This document shows, piece after piece, positions 7,895-17,299 of a stretch of 53,385 bases of DNA. Numbering within the stretch: the stretch's first letter is position 1; each line of letters opens with the position of its first letter. The stretch spans positions 1-53,385 of the forward strand of contig CAYOXX010000009.1 of NCBI GenBank assembly GCA_964408025.1. The letters are read 5' to 3'. The translations under genes and the position numbers were made by a program. This DNA comes from CAYOXX01 sp964408025. GTDB lineage: Bacteria > Acidobacteriota > DATKUA01. The notes under the pieces were generated by a model. The model did not search any database, was not told the origin of the DNA, and saw nothing but the letters and a program-made list of their open reading frames with translations.

Positions 7895-9355
7895 ATGATA
7901 CGGTATTTTATCTACAAAGAGATCGTCGAGAGCATAAGCGGCCCCAAGTTTCTAATAACGTTCTTGGTTTGCGCCGTGCTGATCCTGACAAGCGTCTTCA
8001 CGGGTTACCAGCTTTACCGAACGGAGCTGAGCTGGCACCGGATAGCGAGGTCGGAAAACCAGAGAGCTCTGGAGAACCGTGGCAGCTACAGGAGGCTGAA
8101 ATCAGAGGGGGGCAAGGCGATACGCCCGCCCCAGAGGATGAACATATTCGTGCGCGGCGTCGACAGCACCATAGGCAAGGCAGCCACGGTCAGCGAAGAC
8201 GCAAAAATAGTCCTGCGCGACAGCAGATTCGGCCTCAACCCGATCTTCGCCGTCTTCGGCGAGCTCGACCTTGCCTTCATCGTTAAGATAATTCTGGCGC
8301 TGTTCGCCCTGCTATTCAGCTACAACGCCATCAGCGGCGAGCGCGAGCTGGGCACGCTCAAACAGGTGCTTAGCAACAGCGTCGGCCGAGCATCTTTCAT
8401 TCTCGGCAAGTCAATCGGCGGTCTTGTCACGTTCTTCATCACTTTTCTGGTGCCGGTACTAATCGCCCTGCTGATGCTGATGGTTTTCTTCAACGTGAGC
8501 TTCACCACCGAGGAGTGGTTGCGAATCGGCTTAATGACGCTGGTCTTCTGCGCCTACCTGGCGGTCTTCTACATGGTTGGGATGCTGATGTCCGCACTGA
8601 CCCGCAACAGCTTCGTCAGCTTTCTGCTTTGTCTTTTCGTGTGGGTCCTGAGTGTAGTGATTGTGCCGAAGATAGCCGTCGAGGCGGCGGGGCAGATCAG
8701 CCCGGCGCCTTCGATTGACCGGATCGAGGCCGAGCGGGCGTCGATAGCCCGCAGCCAGAACGCCACCCGAAAGGAGCTTCTAATGCGCTACATCACCGAA
8801 GCTCTGCAGAGCGGTTCGGATGCGGACGTTGATGATGCGTTTGACCGGGCCATAGAAGACGCCAGAGAGCAATACGCCGGTACCGAAGAGGCATTGCTTC
8901 GCGAATATGAGCAGCAGCAGATACGGCTGCTAGATACGGCAGAAACATTGGCCCGTATTTCTCCAACATCCTGTGTTATATTTGCCGTTAGCCGTCTCGC
9001 TTATACCGACGCCCAGTTACGAGAGCGCTTTTTAAGATCGCTGAGACGGTACCGCTCCGCGTTTCTCGACTACGCCGATGAGAAAATCCGGCTCCACCCT
9101 GAGCTGTCCCCCTATGGCACTGGCACCTCCATACAGGTTGATGATGACGAAGAGGGCGAACGCACTTTTAACGTGAGTGTCGAAACGCCTGAGTTTATCC
9201 TCGATACGGGAGATGCTCCGGTATTCGCATTGGCCGCCGATCCTTTGGCCGCCTCCGCGGCGGCCACAGTCCCCGACATCGCCATACTCGTTGTCGAGTT
9301 CTTCCTGCTCTTCGCCGCCGCCTTCGTAGCCTTCCTGCGCTACGACGTCAGGTGA
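7895..9355 (+). CDS. ABC-2-type transporter permease, subfamily A copy 2
   Basis: A 486-residue paralog of the gene just upstream, with the same layout. The stretch from IVLRDSRFG to ILGKS is identical to copy 1, and the C-terminal FAAAFVAFLRYDVR is invariant. Differences cluster in the second outside domain (about residues 285-330 and 405-430), where even the length changes. Ribosome site GGGGAAGGA precedes ATG 7895. In known heteromeric ABC-2 exporters two different permeases pair with an ATPase, so copies 1 and 2 may form a dimer; this is inference. Codon use is slightly more AT-rich than in copy 1. Confidence 0.82.
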   Translation: MIRYFIYKEIVESISGPKFLITFLVCAVLILTSVFTGYQLYRTELSWHRIARSENQRALENRGSYRRLKSEGGKAIRPPQRMNIFVRGVDSTIGKAATVSEDAKIVLRDSRFGLNPIFAVFGELDLAFIVKIILALFALLFSYNAISGERELGTLKQVLSNSVGRASFILGKSIGGLVTFFITFLVPVLIALLMLMVFFNVSFTTEEWLRIGLMTLVFCAYLAVFYMVGMLMSALTRNSFVSFLLCLFVWVLSVVIVPKIAVEAAGQISPAPSIDRIEAERASIARSQNATRKELLMRYITEALQSGSDADVDDAFDRAIEDAREQYAGTEEALLREYEQQQIRLLDTAETLARISPTSCVIFAVSRLAYTDAQLRERFLRSLRRYRSAFLDYADEKIRLHPELSPYGTGTSIQVDDDEEGERTFNVSVETPEFILDTGDAPVFALAADPLAASAAATVPDIAILVVEFFLLFAAAFVAFLRYDVR

Positions 9356-9360
9356 GCTGC

Positions 9361-9415
9361 TACGCACCGAGATGCAAGGCGGGATTGATATTCAACCACA
9401 GAGACGACAGAGAAC
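9361..9415 (+). repeat. flank shared with the end of the second permease pair
   Basis: The 55 bases after the stop of permease A2 match those after permease B2 (26742-26796) at about 39 of 55 positions without gaps. Both begin TACGCACC, contain GGATTGAT, and end in CACAGAG-like units. The rest of the spacer to 9585 contains a short CTCCC/GGGAG hairpin (9452-9469) and no gene. Confidence 0.5.
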
Positions 9416-9585
9416 TTCTAAGCAGGAAGATCAGCTCCCTGAAAACTTGCGCTCCCCCTTAACCGGGAGGAGCCATCAGGCAAACCTGGTATCCTGTGCT
9501 CACCCTTCAGACCGGCATATCATTTGTAGCCATATTTGCTTTCTTCTTCTTGGAATAATTGAGAGCATATAAGATTCGGCATCCC

Positions 9586-10815
9586 TCATTCGAAGAGATG
9601 GCCCTTCGGGATCACTACTACTCCGCCGGGGCTGACGGTATACAGCTTTCGGTCTTTCTCACGGTCGTAGCCGATAATTGAGTCCTCCGGCACGATCACG
9701 TCTTTATCGATGATGACGTTTTTAATCCGAGCGTTGCGCCCGATATCGACGCCATGGAACAGGATCGAGTTCCTGACGTCCGAATATGAGTTAGTCCGCA
9801 CGTTGGGGCTGAGGATGGAATGACGGATCACCCCTCCACTGATGATCACGCCGGGGCTGACGAGGCTGTCCAGCGCCTTGCCGACCCGGCTGTTCTTCCT
9901 CCGCTCGTCCGCGAAGACGGTCTTGCTTGGCGGATCGGGTTCGAGGTAGGTGTGCACGGGCCAGTTTTCGTCGTAGAGGTTGAAGACCGGGTCGACGTCG
10001 CAAAGGTCCATGTTGGCTTCAAAGTAGCCGTCGATGTCCCCGATGTCACGCCAATATGCGCTTTCCTTCCGGTTCTCATCTATGAAGTCATAGGCGCATA
10101 CCTTTTTCCCCTCCGCGACCATCGCAGGGATGATGTCGTGTCCGAAATCGTGAATTGTATCCGTTTTGGCGTCCCGCACTACTGCGCGCACCAGCTCGGC
10201 GGTCGAGAAGACATAAATTCCCATCGAGACGAAGGAAAAATCTCCATTTCCGGGAACGCTCGGCGGATCCTCAGGCTTCTCCAGAAAACCGACAATATTA
10301 TCGCCTTCGTCTACTTCGACTACTCCGTAGGCACGTGCTTTCTTGCGCGGAGCCTGCACGCAGGCCACACTGAGATCCGCCCCTCGCTCCACGTGAAAGC
10401 CTAAGAATTTCCCGTAATCCATCTTGTAGACGTGATCGCCGGCCAGGACGAGAACGTATTCCGGTTTGTCGTCGTCCAGCAGGAAGAGGTTGTGAAAAAC
10501 AGCGTCTGCTGTGCCGCGGTACCAGGTATCAGATCCGCGAAACTGCGGGGGAACGGTATCGATGAACTCATCAGCTCGCGAGATGTTCCAGCCCAGCGTG
10601 ATGTGGCGCTGAAGCGAGTGGCTGCGGTACTGGGTGAGGAGGTGGATTCTACGCAGGCCGGAATTGATGCAATTTGACAGAGCGAAATCGATAATCCGGT
10701 AGATACCGCCGAATACAACAGCCGGTTTGGCTCTCTCCTTGGTTAGAGGGAAGAGTCGTCGTCCCACACCGCCAGCCAGAACCAGTGTCAGCGTGTTCTT
10801 CAGTGCTGAGATCAA
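9586..10815 (-). CDS. glgC: glucose-1-phosphate adenylyltransferase
   Basis: A 409-residue ADP-glucose pyrophosphorylase, the committed step of bacterial glycogen synthesis (ATP plus glucose-1-phosphate gives ADP-glucose). The nucleotide-binding motif LAGGVGRRLFPLTKERAKPA is at residues 13-32, the catalytic Asp is in AGDHVYKMDY, and the left-handed beta-helix C-domain has hexapeptide-like repeats. The start is TTG at 10815 with GGAG seven bases upstream; no nearby ATG fits. It is the last gene of the glycogen cluster, 151 bases after the histidine kinase. The allosteric state cannot be judged from the sequence. Confidence 0.95.
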   Translation of the reverse strand: MISALKNTLTLVLAGGVGRRLFPLTKERAKPAVVFGGIYRIIDFALSNCINSGLRRIHLLTQYRSHSLQRHITLGWNISRADEFIDTVPPQFRGSDTWYRGTADAVFHNLFLLDDDKPEYVLVLAGDHVYKMDYGKFLGFHVERGADLSVACVQAPRKKARAYGVVEVDEGDNIVGFLEKPEDPPSVPGNGDFSFVSMGIYVFSTAELVRAVVRDAKTDTIHDFGHDIIPAMVAEGKKVCAYDFIDENRKESAYWRDIGDIDGYFEANMDLCDVDPVFNLYDENWPVHTYLEPDPPSKTVFADERRKNSRVGKALDSLVSPGVIISGGVIRHSILSPNVRTNSYSDVRNSILFHGVDIGRNARIKNVIIDKDVIVPEDSIIGYDREKDRKLYTVSPGGVVVIPKGHLFE

Positions 10816-10966
10816 CTGTCCGCTCCTTCGGATCTCCGGGACGCTTTTTTATTCTAGCCCTTTTTTCTGGATTTCCGCCTCGATTCTAAATTCTACATAG
10901 TTCGGGTGGTCCGATGCATTCATAACGGCTATAAAGATGTTGCGAAGGCGTTAGAAAATCTCAATT

Positions 10967-13606
10967 TCATTCCTTTTCTTTGTCCGCAAAATTCTTATTA
11001 AGGACTTCGCTGCTGTCGATTAGCGGGAGCACTATATGAAAAGCCGTACCCCCTCCCAGTCTGCTCTTCACCTTTATCCTTCCGCCGTGAGATGAGACTA
11101 TTTGCTGTACAATAGCCAATCCAAGTCCCACTCCTCCCGGCCTTGTTGTGAAGAACGGCTTAAAGAGCTTACCGATGTTTTCCTCGTTGATGCCTTTTCC
11201 GGTGTCCTTGACCGACATGGTTATGTGATCGCTGCGGATCGCTGTCGAGACACGCATCTTGCCCCCGGATTCGGTGGCATCGAGCGAATTGCTGAAAATA
11301 TTTAGTAGCGCTTGCTTTATCAAATCCGGATCAAGCCAGACCTTAGTGGTTTTCCGATCCAGACGGGTGCTGATAGCTATGCCCGCATCAGCGAACTCGG
11401 GCTCCACAATGGAAATCGTCTCAAGTACGATTTCTCGAAGCGAGACATGACGATAGCTTGGCCGCAACGGTTTAGCGTAATTCAGTAGATTAGTCACTAC
11501 GGTTTCCAGCCGGGAAACCTCGTCAGCTATTATCTTTAGGTATTTCTTATTCTGGTTATCAGGCGGACAATCTTCTTGTAAGGCGCGGGCGAAACCACCG
11601 ATGGTTACCAGCGGATTGCGTATCTCATGCGCCACGCTTGCCGCCATCTGGCCCAGAGCTCCGAGCTTTTCCTGGTCTGCCAGCCGATAGCGGAATTCCT
11701 GCAGCAACTGGTTAGAGCGCTTGAGCATTTCGAGCTTCTTTTCTACCTCGGTGTAAAGCAGGTAGCTCTCCAGCGCGCTCTGCCCTTGCTTGGCAACCAA
11801 CTCCAGGAATCGGAGGTCTTCATCGTTGATCGGCTCGCGCGTAAACCTGTTATCCACAAGCAGGATGCCTATTGGTCGGTCTGTAGCGAAAAGGGGAACG
11901 ATGGCGCACTCCTCACAACCCAGAGACGATAGAAATTCGTGCTCAACTTTTCCGAAAACATCCGGCATTTCAACATGGAGAGCAGACTGATTTTTCAATA
12001 CCTCGGTGAAAAGTCCTTTGCCGTCAAGCGGCATGGACGTGTTTCGAATCAGCCGGGTTAACTCCGAGTTTGTCAGCGCTTCTATCTTGCTGTGATCCTG
12101 GAGAAGCTGACCGAAATCGATGGGCTCTCTTTGTAGCTCCGCCCAGATTCTGTGCGCTTCCTCTTGCGCCGCAGGCCCCACCGCGAATTCTCCACGGATC
12201 AAATCCTGTTCCTCGTCGATGAGAAACAGCATCGCCCGATTGAAACCCAGGCCCTGTTCCGCAGTTACGCCGGTGAGGAATATATAGGCTATCTGTTCCA
12301 GTGTGCGCGCAGTCTGCAACGCATCACTTATTTGCTTGAGGACCGAAAGCGTCAGCACCTTCTTTAGCAACTCCTGCTCTGTTCGACGTCGCTTGATGAA
12401 GTGACCCAGGTTTTCAGTCAGGATTCGCAAAAGCGTTTCTTCTTCCTTCAGCATAGGGTCCCTGCTGCGGTGAAACACGTTGAGATAGCCGATGTGTTGC
12501 CCGTCGATGACGATCGGCGCGTAGATCGCGTTGCTCAAACCCTGTTCCCGCAGAGCAGGTATCTCCCTTGCCTTCTCGCCGCTGATAACGACGTTATCGG
12601 GCAGGCTTTGCGGTTTGTCCGTGAGCGACCCGGCTTGATCCTCTTCGACTCCGAAAAAGGCGCGCAATTTCAGCTCAACCGTTTCTGGATCGCGAAGTGA
12701 GAGCACGGAGACTGTATCGTGGAAACCGAGACCGCAGACGATTGTCGATGTGACCTTGGGAAAGAGCTCTCTACCGCTAGTGCAGACATTAAAATCGCTG
12801 CTGAGCTTGTTGAGAACGCTGAGCTCCCTCACCTTTTCCTGAAGCCTGCGGTTTATATGCTGAATCTTTAGGGCCGTCTTTTGCTCCTCAGTAACGTCCT
12901 GCAGTGTCTCGATAATGTGGGTTACTTTTCCGTCGCCATCTTTTACGGGGTAGAAATTGAGCAGCAGGCCCAGTTGCTTGTCTTCATGAGTTTGTAGGTG
13001 TGTAATCTTGTTAAACTCCAGGCCTTCCCTGAGAATTTGCGCGGATTCATCTCCCGGGATCAGGTCAGAATAAAGGACCGATAGAGTGCTGCCACCGTCA
13101 GCCAATAGCTTTTTGCGCTCCAGTCCGAGCAACTGCGCCGCGAAATCGTTCACGTGCGTGATCTTCAGCGCGGGATCGAAAACGATGATGCCCTCGCCGA
13201 TGTCGTTGAGGATGGAAGTGAACAGCTCGTGGGACACAAGGCTGATGTCGTGAGAACGCAGGCCGCCGCTGACATCCTGCGCCTGCATAACAGCTTCAGG
13301 AGGCCAATTAACAGCTGTGAGGTCCCGCGGGACTAACAAAACCTGCCGGGTTTCCATAGCAGCGCTAAATCGGATGGCTACAGTCTCGCTGCGGCCTGAA
13401 TCAAGGCAGCGCTCAACAATGTCCGCCACTGCCTTCCTGTACACGGGCTCGAGCAGGTCGGACAGGCTGAGGCCAATCGCTTCATCCGGGGCGCCGTTGA
13501 AGAGCATATGCAGATCGCCCTTGGTCTTGACGATTCGCCCCTCGGCATTCAGAAACAGCGAGGAGGTGGATTTCTCCATCAGGACATCAAGAATGCTCTT
13601 TCTCAC
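10967..13606 (-). CDS. PAS/GAF multidomain sensor histidine kinase
   Basis: An 879-residue cytoplasmic kinase with no transmembrane segment. Domains in order: PAS (about 10-110), PAS (about 125-245, with GEGIIVFDPALKITHVNDFA), a coiled linker, GAF (about 260-415), GAF (about 430-620), HisKA with phosphorylated His660 in SVAHEIRNP, and HATPase_c with N-box NIFSNSLDA, G1 DTGKGI and G2 GGVGLGLAIV. It should sense a small molecule or redox state inside the cell. The start is GTG at 13606, 27 bases after the response regulator gene. Its place between glgA and glgC implies control of, or by, carbon storage; that link is inference. Confidence 0.92.
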   Translation of the reverse strand: MRKSILDVLMEKSTSSLFLNAEGRIVKTKGDLHMLFNGAPDEAIGLSLSDLLEPVYRKAVADIVERCLDSGRSETVAIRFSAAMETRQVLLVPRDLTAVNWPPEAVMQAQDVSGGLRSHDISLVSHELFTSILNDIGEGIIVFDPALKITHVNDFAAQLLGLERKKLLADGGSTLSVLYSDLIPGDESAQILREGLEFNKITHLQTHEDKQLGLLLNFYPVKDGDGKVTHIIETLQDVTEEQKTALKIQHINRRLQEKVRELSVLNKLSSDFNVCTSGRELFPKVTSTIVCGLGFHDTVSVLSLRDPETVELKLRAFFGVEEDQAGSLTDKPQSLPDNVVISGEKAREIPALREQGLSNAIYAPIVIDGQHIGYLNVFHRSRDPMLKEEETLLRILTENLGHFIKRRRTEQELLKKVLTLSVLKQISDALQTARTLEQIAYIFLTGVTAEQGLGFNRAMLFLIDEEQDLIRGEFAVGPAAQEEAHRIWAELQREPIDFGQLLQDHSKIEALTNSELTRLIRNTSMPLDGKGLFTEVLKNQSALHVEMPDVFGKVEHEFLSSLGCEECAIVPLFATDRPIGILLVDNRFTREPINDEDLRFLELVAKQGQSALESYLLYTEVEKKLEMLKRSNQLLQEFRYRLADQEKLGALGQMAASVAHEIRNPLVTIGGFARALQEDCPPDNQNKKYLKIIADEVSRLETVVTNLLNYAKPLRPSYRHVSLREIVLETISIVEPEFADAGIAISTRLDRKTTKVWLDPDLIKQALLNIFSNSLDATESGGKMRVSTAIRSDHITMSVKDTGKGINEENIGKLFKPFFTTRPGGVGLGLAIVQQIVSSHGGRIKVKSRLGGGTAFHIVLPLIDSSEVLNKNFADKEKE

Positions 13607-13633
13607 TGGTCTTGCCCGTTCACGCCGGCAACG

Positions 13634-14014
13634 TTACTTGCCTTGTTTCGTTTCGGAGTAGCGCTCACGTAAAATCGCTTTAATCCTCGTTTTCAATTCA
13701 CCGAGGTCAGAGGATTTGACTACGTAGGCATCCGCCGCCCAGGTGGTGAAGTTGTCCTGGTAGGAAGCGTAGGCAGTGTTGAGCACGATGGGCATTTTAT
13801 TATCGATGCTCATCATTCTGCTCAGCACGTTGACGCCATCTAATCCGGGCATCTTGATGTCGAGAACAACCAGGTGAGGCGGATTTTTTTCAAACATCTG
13901 CAGCGCCTCATCTCCGGAGGAAGCCAGCTCGACCGCGTAGCCCTCTTTCGTCAACTCCCGCTCGTAGAGCAGCCGGATGTTATCCTCATCGTCTACAACA
14001 AGAATTCTATACAT
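13634..14014 (-). CDS. single-domain response regulator (CheY-like)
   Basis: A 126-residue receiver domain with no output domain. Key residues: acidic pair Asp8/Asp9 in VVDDED, phospho-acceptor Asp52 in VVLDIKMPG, Thr80 and Lys100. The ribosome site GGGAG precedes ATG 14014. It lies 17 bases after glgA and 27 before the kinase and is almost surely its partner or relay. With no DNA-binding domain, it must act by protein contact (for example on an enzyme of the cluster) or pass the phosphate to another protein. Confidence 0.93.
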   Translation of the reverse strand: MYRILVVDDEDNIRLLYERELTKEGYAVELASSGDEALQMFEKNPPHLVVLDIKMPGLDGVNVLSRMMSIDNKMPIVLNTAYASYQDNFTTWAADAYVVKSSDLGELKTRIKAILRERYSETKQGK

Positions 14015-14031
14015 TATCCATCTCCCATCGT

Positions 14032-15531
14032 TTACGACGCATTGTTTATCGCCTGATGGTAAAGGTCTATGTACTGCTCAGCCGATGTCTTCCAGGAGAA
14101 ATCGGCAGCCATTGCGTTCTGCACAAGCCGAGACCACGCTTCGCGGTCACCGAAGAATTTCAGTGCGCGCTGTACCACAGCGGTCAGAGCATCCGCCGAG
14201 TACTCTTCGAATCTGAAGCCGGTGCCCTGGCCGGTTGCGGGATTGTACTCTTGGATAGTGTCGGCCAGTCCGCCGGTAGCCCTGACAATAGGGATCGTGC
14301 CGTAGCGCAGGCTGTATAGCTGGTTCAGGCCGCACGGCTCGTAGCTGCTCGGCATCAGGAACATGTCGGAACCCGCCTCTATCAAATGCGCCAGCTGATT
14401 GTCGAATGCCAGTTCGACGGCCAGTTGCTTTGAATACTGCTTAGCCGCTTTTTCGAACATATCGTGATATTCCCGTTTGCCAGTGCCCAGCACCACCATC
14501 TGCACATCCATCTCCAAGATGTTCTCGAGCGCCTCGCCAAGAATGTCGAAGCCCTTCTGCTCCACCAAGCGGCTGATGATTCCTATCAGGGGGACGTTGC
14601 CCTTAGATACGGGCAGCTTGGAGCGCTTCAGGAGTTCTCGTTTGTTCTTGGTTTTGCCCGAGAGATCGGCTGCCGAATATCGAGCGGGTATCAGCTCGTC
14701 CGTTTCCGGATTCCAGATCGAATAGTCGATGCCGTTGACAATCCCTCGCACGTCCGACGCCCGCGAACGCAGCACTCCCTCGAGGCCGAAGCCGAACTTC
14801 GGACCGCTCTGAATTTCCCTGGCGTACGTCGGGCTGACGGTGTTGATCATATCGGCGAACACAATACCGACCTTCATCATGTTGACCTTGCCGTAATATT
14901 CAAACGCCGATACCGGATAGAACTGGTCAGCTGGTATATCTGCTATTGGTAGAATCTCGGGCTCTTCAACACCCTGATAAGCCAGGTTGTGAATGCTGAA
15001 AAGCGATGCAATTGCTTCGGCCCCGCCTTCATTGTCTCTTTTCAAGTAGTAAGGGATAAAGCCGGTATGGAAGTCGTTGCCGTGGACTATACGAGGTTGC
15101 CACTCCAGCTCCCGCAGGAAACCCATTACTGCTTTCTGGAACAATATGAATCTTTCAGCGGTGTCCGGATAGCCCTCTCCGGTCGCCGGATCGTTATAGA
15201 CTCCATCGCGATCAAAGTATTTCTTGTTCTCCACAAGGTATGCTTTGACCTCGCTATCGGGAATTTTGGCCTGGTATAACTTTGCTGTTTCCGTTCTCTC
15301 GCCCATTGGAATAGCGATATCCGGCAGACCTGCAACCGGCTCTATTTCGTACTTGTCCCTGGCCACGCTTCCGTAAAGCGGAATGATGGTCCGAATATCG
15401 CATCCGAGTTCTGCGAGAGCCTTCGGCAACGCACCGGCTACGTCCGACAGGCCGCCCTCTTTCGCAAAGGGCACCATCTCCGCGCTGACGAACAGCACTC
15501 TCAGCCGGGCATCATTTGCATTCTGTGTCAT
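14032..15531 (-). CDS. glgA: glycogen synthase (GT5)
   Basis: A 499-residue GT5 synthase transferring glucose from ADP-glucose to the non-reducing end of alpha-1,4-glucan. N-terminal KEGGLSDVAGALPKAL holds the ADP-glucose-binding KxGGL motif near residue 24; the C-terminal half has SSYEPCGLNQLYSLRYG and the TGGLADT loop. Length is normal. ATG 15531 overlaps the TGA of the branching enzyme gene (ATGA), so the two are coupled: elongation and branching are made together. Confidence 0.95.
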   Translation of the reverse strand: MTQNANDARLRVLFVSAEMVPFAKEGGLSDVAGALPKALAELGCDIRTIIPLYGSVARDKYEIEPVAGLPDIAIPMGERTETAKLYQAKIPDSEVKAYLVENKKYFDRDGVYNDPATGEGYPDTAERFILFQKAVMGFLRELEWQPRIVHGNDFHTGFIPYYLKRDNEGGAEAIASLFSIHNLAYQGVEEPEILPIADIPADQFYPVSAFEYYGKVNMMKVGIVFADMINTVSPTYAREIQSGPKFGFGLEGVLRSRASDVRGIVNGIDYSIWNPETDELIPARYSAADLSGKTKNKRELLKRSKLPVSKGNVPLIGIISRLVEQKGFDILGEALENILEMDVQMVVLGTGKREYHDMFEKAAKQYSKQLAVELAFDNQLAHLIEAGSDMFLMPSSYEPCGLNQLYSLRYGTIPIVRATGGLADTIQEYNPATGQGTGFRFEEYSADALTAVVQRALKFFGDREAWSRLVQNAMAADFSWKTSAEQYIDLYHQAINNAS

Positions 15532-17264
15532 CGTTCGGTCTCCGGTCTATCAGAAGGGGATTGGCTTTCGCCCCAATAATTCAAATTGATTTTGAAGATC
15601 CCATTAGTCAATTTACAATCCTGCATGAAATTGAGGTCTGATTCCGTCGGCTCCTCTCCGTTCATTACTCTTTCGGTCATCGAGCGTAGGCGTTGGAAAT
15701 TGGAGTGGTGCTGATCCACGCGCGCTTCCGCGTAATCGCGCGCACTCCAGGTGCTGATCAGAAATTGCCAATCCGAACTCTCGAGAAGCAGCAGCTCGCG
15801 TGCCATCTGCTCCACGATTTCTCTGGCCAGGCCTTTCCCATCGCCCAGACTCCGCACCGTAGCTATCATTGCTCTCTCGTCTTCATAGACATGCCGCCAG
15901 GTCCATGTAGTCCAGTCGTTTAACCAGATATAGTGGAAACCGCCCTCACCCCAGGATCCCTCCGGGATGTTTATCACGTGTTCAGGCGGTATTGTTTCCA
16001 TTGCTTTGGACGTTGTTACCGGTTCCAACTCCGGATGGGCGTGTAATTTTCGGAGCAACGCTTCCAGCCAGCGGGGTCCCTCAAACCACCAGTGGCCGAA
16101 TAGCTCGCCGTCGTAGGGGCTGCAGATCACCGCCGGTTTGCCTTCTTTCGTATAATGGCCGTCGGCGAGCTCCGCAATCATCTGAACAAAATGGTCGCTC
16201 TGTTCATGCACGATTCCTTCAATGCGCTCAGGTTCGTATAGCTCCTTGTCGGCAAGGTCGCAATTGGGGCCGGTCACGCGCCAGTATCTCAGCCCTCCGG
16301 GGAAGTGTTTCTTGTGGAAATCGAGGTAGTGACCGTTCCCCGGATAGCCGTGCTCTCCACTCCACACCTGAATTGTAGTCCGCGGATCGCGGGTGAAGAT
16401 CGCCACCGGCTTGTCACCGCCTGTTGAGCTGACGTAGTAGAGGCTATAAGGAGTTTTGCTGATATCCCGTTCCCGCGGGGAATACTCCTTCTCGAACTGA
16501 CGCCAGAGCTGTTGCAGGGCCTCGAACCGCTCCAGATAGGTGCCGATTGCCTTGCCTCCTTGCAGCAAATGGCTATCGACGAAGAAGTACTTGATTCCCG
16601 CATCGTGAAGGAACTCTTCCACACCTTTGCGCTCGACCGGTTCATCTTGATCGCCAACAGGAGGGCGCCAAGAATAGTGCGGCCGGTAGGCGCACTCGGG
16701 CAGCCAGATGCCGCGCGGATCGCGGCCGTAGTGGTGACGGTAGCTGTCGATGCCGGTCAGGATCTGCGCTCGGACGCTCTCGTCCGTGCCCAGCAACGGC
16801 AGGTAGCCGTGGGTGGCAGCGCAGGTGATTATCTCGATGCATTCCTCGTCCTGAAGTCTGCGAAGTTGTTTAACGAGGTCGTGGTCGAAACTCTCGTGGA
16901 ACAGCTTGCTCACCCAGCGGTAATAATCACTCCAATTACCAGCCAGAGATTTGCTCTGCTCGTTGCCGGTTTTAGCGAAGTTAACGGCATTTTCTTCGGC
17001 GGATTCTATTTTCTGATTCAGGTACTCGCTGAAGCCGTCCTTGAAGCGGTCGTCGGCAAACTGCTCGGTTAGAACCGGTGTGATTCCCAGCGTGATGCCG
17101 GCCTTGATACCGTCTGTCTGCAACCCTTGAAGCGAGTTGATCAGCGGAATGTAAGTTTCAGCCGCAGCCTCGTTGAGCCAGTCCATACCGTGCGGCCACA
17201 TGCCGTGACCGATGACATACGGGAGGTGGTTATGGAGAACCAGGGTTACGTATCCTTTTTTCAC
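15528..17264 (-). CDS. GH57 1,4-alpha-glucan branching enzyme
   Basis: A 578-residue GH57 protein with a C-terminal DUF1957 domain, as in the TK1436-type branching enzymes that introduce alpha-1,6 branches. Motifs: HNHLPYV (His11, His13), WLPECAYRP with nucleophile Glu190, and SPYDGELFGHWW with Asp385 as acid/base. DUF1957 covers about 455-555 (STWSARDYAEAR). GTG at 17264 is chosen because GGAGAAGA lies just upstream and homology starts there; the frame stays open 57 codons further without similarity. It replaces the usual GH13 GlgB. It follows galT by 35 bases. Confidence 0.9.
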   Translation of the reverse strand: MKKGYVTLVLHNHLPYVIGHGMWPHGMDWLNEAAAETYIPLINSLQGLQTDGIKAGITLGITPVLTEQFADDRFKDGFSEYLNQKIESAEENAVNFAKTGNEQSKSLAGNWSDYYRWVSKLFHESFDHDLVKQLRRLQDEECIEIITCAATHGYLPLLGTDESVRAQILTGIDSYRHHYGRDPRGIWLPECAYRPHYSWRPPVGDQDEPVERKGVEEFLHDAGIKYFFVDSHLLQGGKAIGTYLERFEALQQLWRQFEKEYSPRERDISKTPYSLYYVSSTGGDKPVAIFTRDPRTTIQVWSGEHGYPGNGHYLDFHKKHFPGGLRYWRVTGPNCDLADKELYEPERIEGIVHEQSDHFVQMIAELADGHYTKEGKPAVICSPYDGELFGHWWFEGPRWLEALLRKLHAHPELEPVTTSKAMETIPPEHVINIPEGSWGEGGFHYIWLNDWTTWTWRHVYEDERAMIATVRSLGDGKGLAREIVEQMARELLLLESSDWQFLISTWSARDYAEARVDQHHSNFQRLRSMTERVMNGEEPTESDLNFMQDCKLTNGIFKINLNYWGESQSPSDRPETER

Positions 17265-17299
17265 GAACTCTTCTCCGCTTACGTGAATTACGACGATGA

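Noticed and set aside
9452..9469. Terminator after permease A2
   Set aside because: The CTCCC/GGGAG stem is only five pairs and is not followed by a T-run.
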